NCBI GenBank assembly: GCA_002328075.1
Contig: DCVT01000041.1
Coordinates: forward strand, 24,612-88,611
From: Anaerolineales bacterium UBA2181
Lineage (GTDB): Bacteria > Chloroflexota > Anaerolineae > Promineifilales > UBA4811
Direction of reading: 5' to 3'
DNA: 64,000 nt
Below, one piece after another: positions 62,669 through 64,000 of this stretch. Positions within the stretch are counted from its first letter, which is position 1; every line of letters begins with the position of its first letter. The translations under genes were made by a program, and so were the position numbers. The notes beneath the pieces are model-generated. The model ran no database searches, was not told the DNA's origin, and saw nothing but the letters and a program-made list of their open reading frames with translations.

Positions 62669-62702
62669 ACCTGACAGGATCCCGAACCCTGTCAGGTCTT
62701 TT
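62669..62702 (+). terminator. Terminator after tRNA-Pro, shared with the convergent gene
   Basis: ACCTGACAGG (62669-62678) pairs with CCTGTCAGGT (62688-62697), followed by CTTTTG. It also lies just past the stop of the minus-strand hydrolase gene. Confidence 0.88.
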
Positions 62703-62705
62703 GTT

Positions 62706-63500
62706 TCAGGATTCCGCTACCACCGGGTTGCGCAGCACGCCGATTCCCTCGATCTCGATTTCCACCACGTCTCCCGGCCGCAGGTAGATGTTGGGCTCGC
62801 GGGCGTGGCCGACGCCGGACGGGGTGCCGGTGTAGATGACGGTCCCGGGAAGCAGGGTCATCTGGTGGGAGAGATAGCTGACCAGGTCCGCGACGTCAAA
62901 GATCAGATCAGAGGTGTGCGACTCCTGCACGGTGACGCCGTTGAGACGGGCGCGGATGGCGGAGCCAGCTCGCTCGACCTGGGTCTCGATCCAGGGCCCT
63001 AGCGGGGCAAAGGTGTCGAACGACTTGCCACGGGCCCATTGGGAATCAAGCCGCAGTTGGCAATCGCGGGCGCTGACGTCGTTGCCGCAAGTGTAACCGA
63101 GGATGTGGCTGGCTGCGTCCTGGCGCGAGACGTTGCGGGCCTTCTTGCCGATCACCACCACCAACTCGGCCTCATAATCCACTTCATCCGGCGCGGCGGC
63201 CGGCAGAACAATGGGTTGGTCGGGGCCGATCACCGCCGTTGTAGCCTTGATAAAGAGCACCGGGGCTGAGGGGATGGCGTGCCCCGTCTCGTGCGCGTGC
63301 CCACGGTAGTTGAGGCCAATGGCCAGGATGTTGGGTGGTTGAACCGGCGCCAGCAAGCGAACTGACGCCAACGGATGCCGCTCCCCGCTGGGCGCCCACT
63401 GCCCACAAATATCGCCCAGGATGGACAAGACCTGATCGTCGTTGTCCAGAATGCCGCGGGCAGGTTCTCTGCCCTCCAGTTGAAACCGCACGATGCGCAC
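62706..63500 (-). CDS. Fumarylacetoacetate hydrolase-family protein
   Basis: 264 residues. FAH C-terminal-type fold: IGLNYRGHAHETG, the metal ligands in DEVDYEAELVVVIGK, GYTCGNDVSARDCQL, GKSFDTFAPLGPW and TGTPSGVG. The family hydrolyses or decarboxylates C-C bonds of diketo acids; many members are oxaloacetate decarboxylases or acylpyruvases. GTG 63500 after GGAGG with 6-nt spacing is chosen over the frame opening at 63548. Confidence 0.9.
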   Translation of the reverse strand: MRIVRFQLEGREPARGILDNDDQVLSILGDICGQWAPSGERHPLASVRLLAPVQPPNILAIGLNYRGHAHETGHAIPSAPVLFIKATTAVIGPDQPIVLPAAAPDEVDYEAELVVVIGKKARNVSRQDAASHILGYTCGNDVSARDCQLRLDSQWARGKSFDTFAPLGPWIETQVERAGSAIRARLNGVTVQESHTSDLIFDVADLVSYLSHQMTLLPGTVIYTGTPSGVGHAREPNIYLRPGDVVEIEIEGIGVLRNPVVAES

Positions 63501-63589
63501 GCGAAACCTCCGTCGGAAAGGGGCCGCCGCCCGGCCCCGAGCGGCCAACAGTATACCTGCTGCCGGCCGATTGGCAAGGAGGGCGACCG

Positions 63590-64000
63590 GTTTTGGTGGT
63601 ATTGCATTTGTTTCTTCATTTTAGTCACACCTGTTGATACATATGGATTTGTGTACTAACATATCGCTTTGAAATTGAGTGAGTACGCCCGAAAAGTTGG
63701 CGTGTCCTATGGCACAGCCTGGCGCTGGTTCAGGAGCGGTCAGCTGCAGGGCTACCAGGTTGAGACGGGCACCATCATCATCACCGAACCACTGCCGCAG
63801 GCCATGGCGCCGGCGCCAATTCAGAAGGTGGCCGTCTATGCGCGTGTCTCGGCCGCCGGGAACCGGGACAACCTGGAGTCGCAAGCCAAGCGATTGCTCG
63901 ACTACTGTGGCGCGAAAGGCTACCAGGTGGCGGCGGTGGTGAAGGAGATTGGCTCAGATGTCAACGACACCCGCCTGAAGCTCTCAAGCTGATCACCGAT
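63590..64000 (+). mobile_element. Left part of an IS607-type element (right part outside window)
   Basis: Inferred from the recombinase gene. The exact left end cannot be placed; an AT-richer stretch from about 63590 to 63668 precedes the gene and contrasts with the GC-rich surroundings. Confidence 0.65.
63669..63992 (+). pseudogene. IS607-family serine recombinase (TnpA), frameshifted
   Basis: The frame starts TTG AAA TTG at 63669 and encodes a MerR-like helix-turn-helix (LSEYARKVGVSYGTAWRWF), GTIIIT, and the start of a serine resolvase domain with catalytic Ser in YARVSAAGNRDNLESQ. It stops at 63990-63992 where homologues continue into KLLKL. Adding one base near 63981-63985 restores KLLKLITD to the window end. 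One base is therefore missing: a decayed element or a base-call error. The accompanying tnpB, if present, lies beyond 64000. Confidence 0.85.

Overview
The window looks like part of the chromosome of a Chloroflexota bacterium, probably Anaerolineae-like. It is GC-rich. Secreted proteins carry long Thr-Pro linkers, and the Tad pilus locus has no visible outer-membrane secretin, as expected for a monoderm lineage. Ferredoxin-linked, oxygen-sensitive enzymes suggest an anaerobic lifestyle. This placement is inferred from gene content, not from a phylogenetic marker.

Layout. (1) 1-14700: a Tad/Flp pilus operon. It begins inside a multidomain adhesin-like protein, then encodes a TadG-like protein with a von Willebrand domain, a giant TadE-PA14 protein, CpaB, a CpaE fused to an intact receiver domain, CpaF, TadB and TadC. 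(2) 14749-18384: comF (apparently frameshifted), a hibernation factor, a nucleotidyltransferase-like protein, a small phosphatase and an HNH endonuclease. (3) 18533-21500 (minus): two glycosyltransferases and a membrane-anchored FlgD-like-fold protein, divergent from folC-lon. (4) 25735-44597: the most interesting block, about 19 kb. A strong promoter and a leader of about 590 nt precede an ECF transporter (S, fused A'A, T). Then, all on the plus strand, come a glycine amidinotransferase homologue, a LarA-type nickel-pincer racemase homologue, a 2-hydroxyacid dehydrogenase, a class III aminotransferase, a 4-hydroxybutyryl-CoA dehydratase homologue, an SDR, a gamma-delta/alpha/beta 2-oxoacid:ferredoxin oxidoreductase and LutABC. 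It ends at a hairpin facing a convergent GntR/FCD regulator gene. (5) 44980-54539: PIG-L deacetylase, histidine kinase, a decayed ABC transporter, mutS, a polytopic membrane protein and an AIR-synthase/HypE-like protein. (6) 55093-64000: an epimerase, recJ, a DUF4870 protein, an fmt-glpK-panE operon, tRNA-Pro(GGG), a fumarylacetoacetase-family hydrolase, and the left end of a frameshifted IS607-type element cut by the window edge.

How the genes fit together. In region 4 the amidinotransferase, racemase homologue and dehydratase keep the catalytic residues expected for their families, so the block looks like a working pathway. A reasonable but untested reading is uptake and anaerobic breakdown of a guanidino- or amino-substituted hydroxy acid: amidino removal, transamination, hydroxyacid racemisation and oxidation, ferredoxin-linked oxidative decarboxylation to an acyl-CoA, and radical dehydration of a 4-hydroxyacyl-CoA. 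I do not recognise this gene combination as a described pathway. The substrate cannot be read from sequence alone.

Limits: start codons were chosen from ribosome-binding sites, overlaps and promoters by eye. Promoters, hairpins and candidate RNAs are pattern matches, not folded or compared. Catalytic residue numbers for reference enzymes are quoted from memory.
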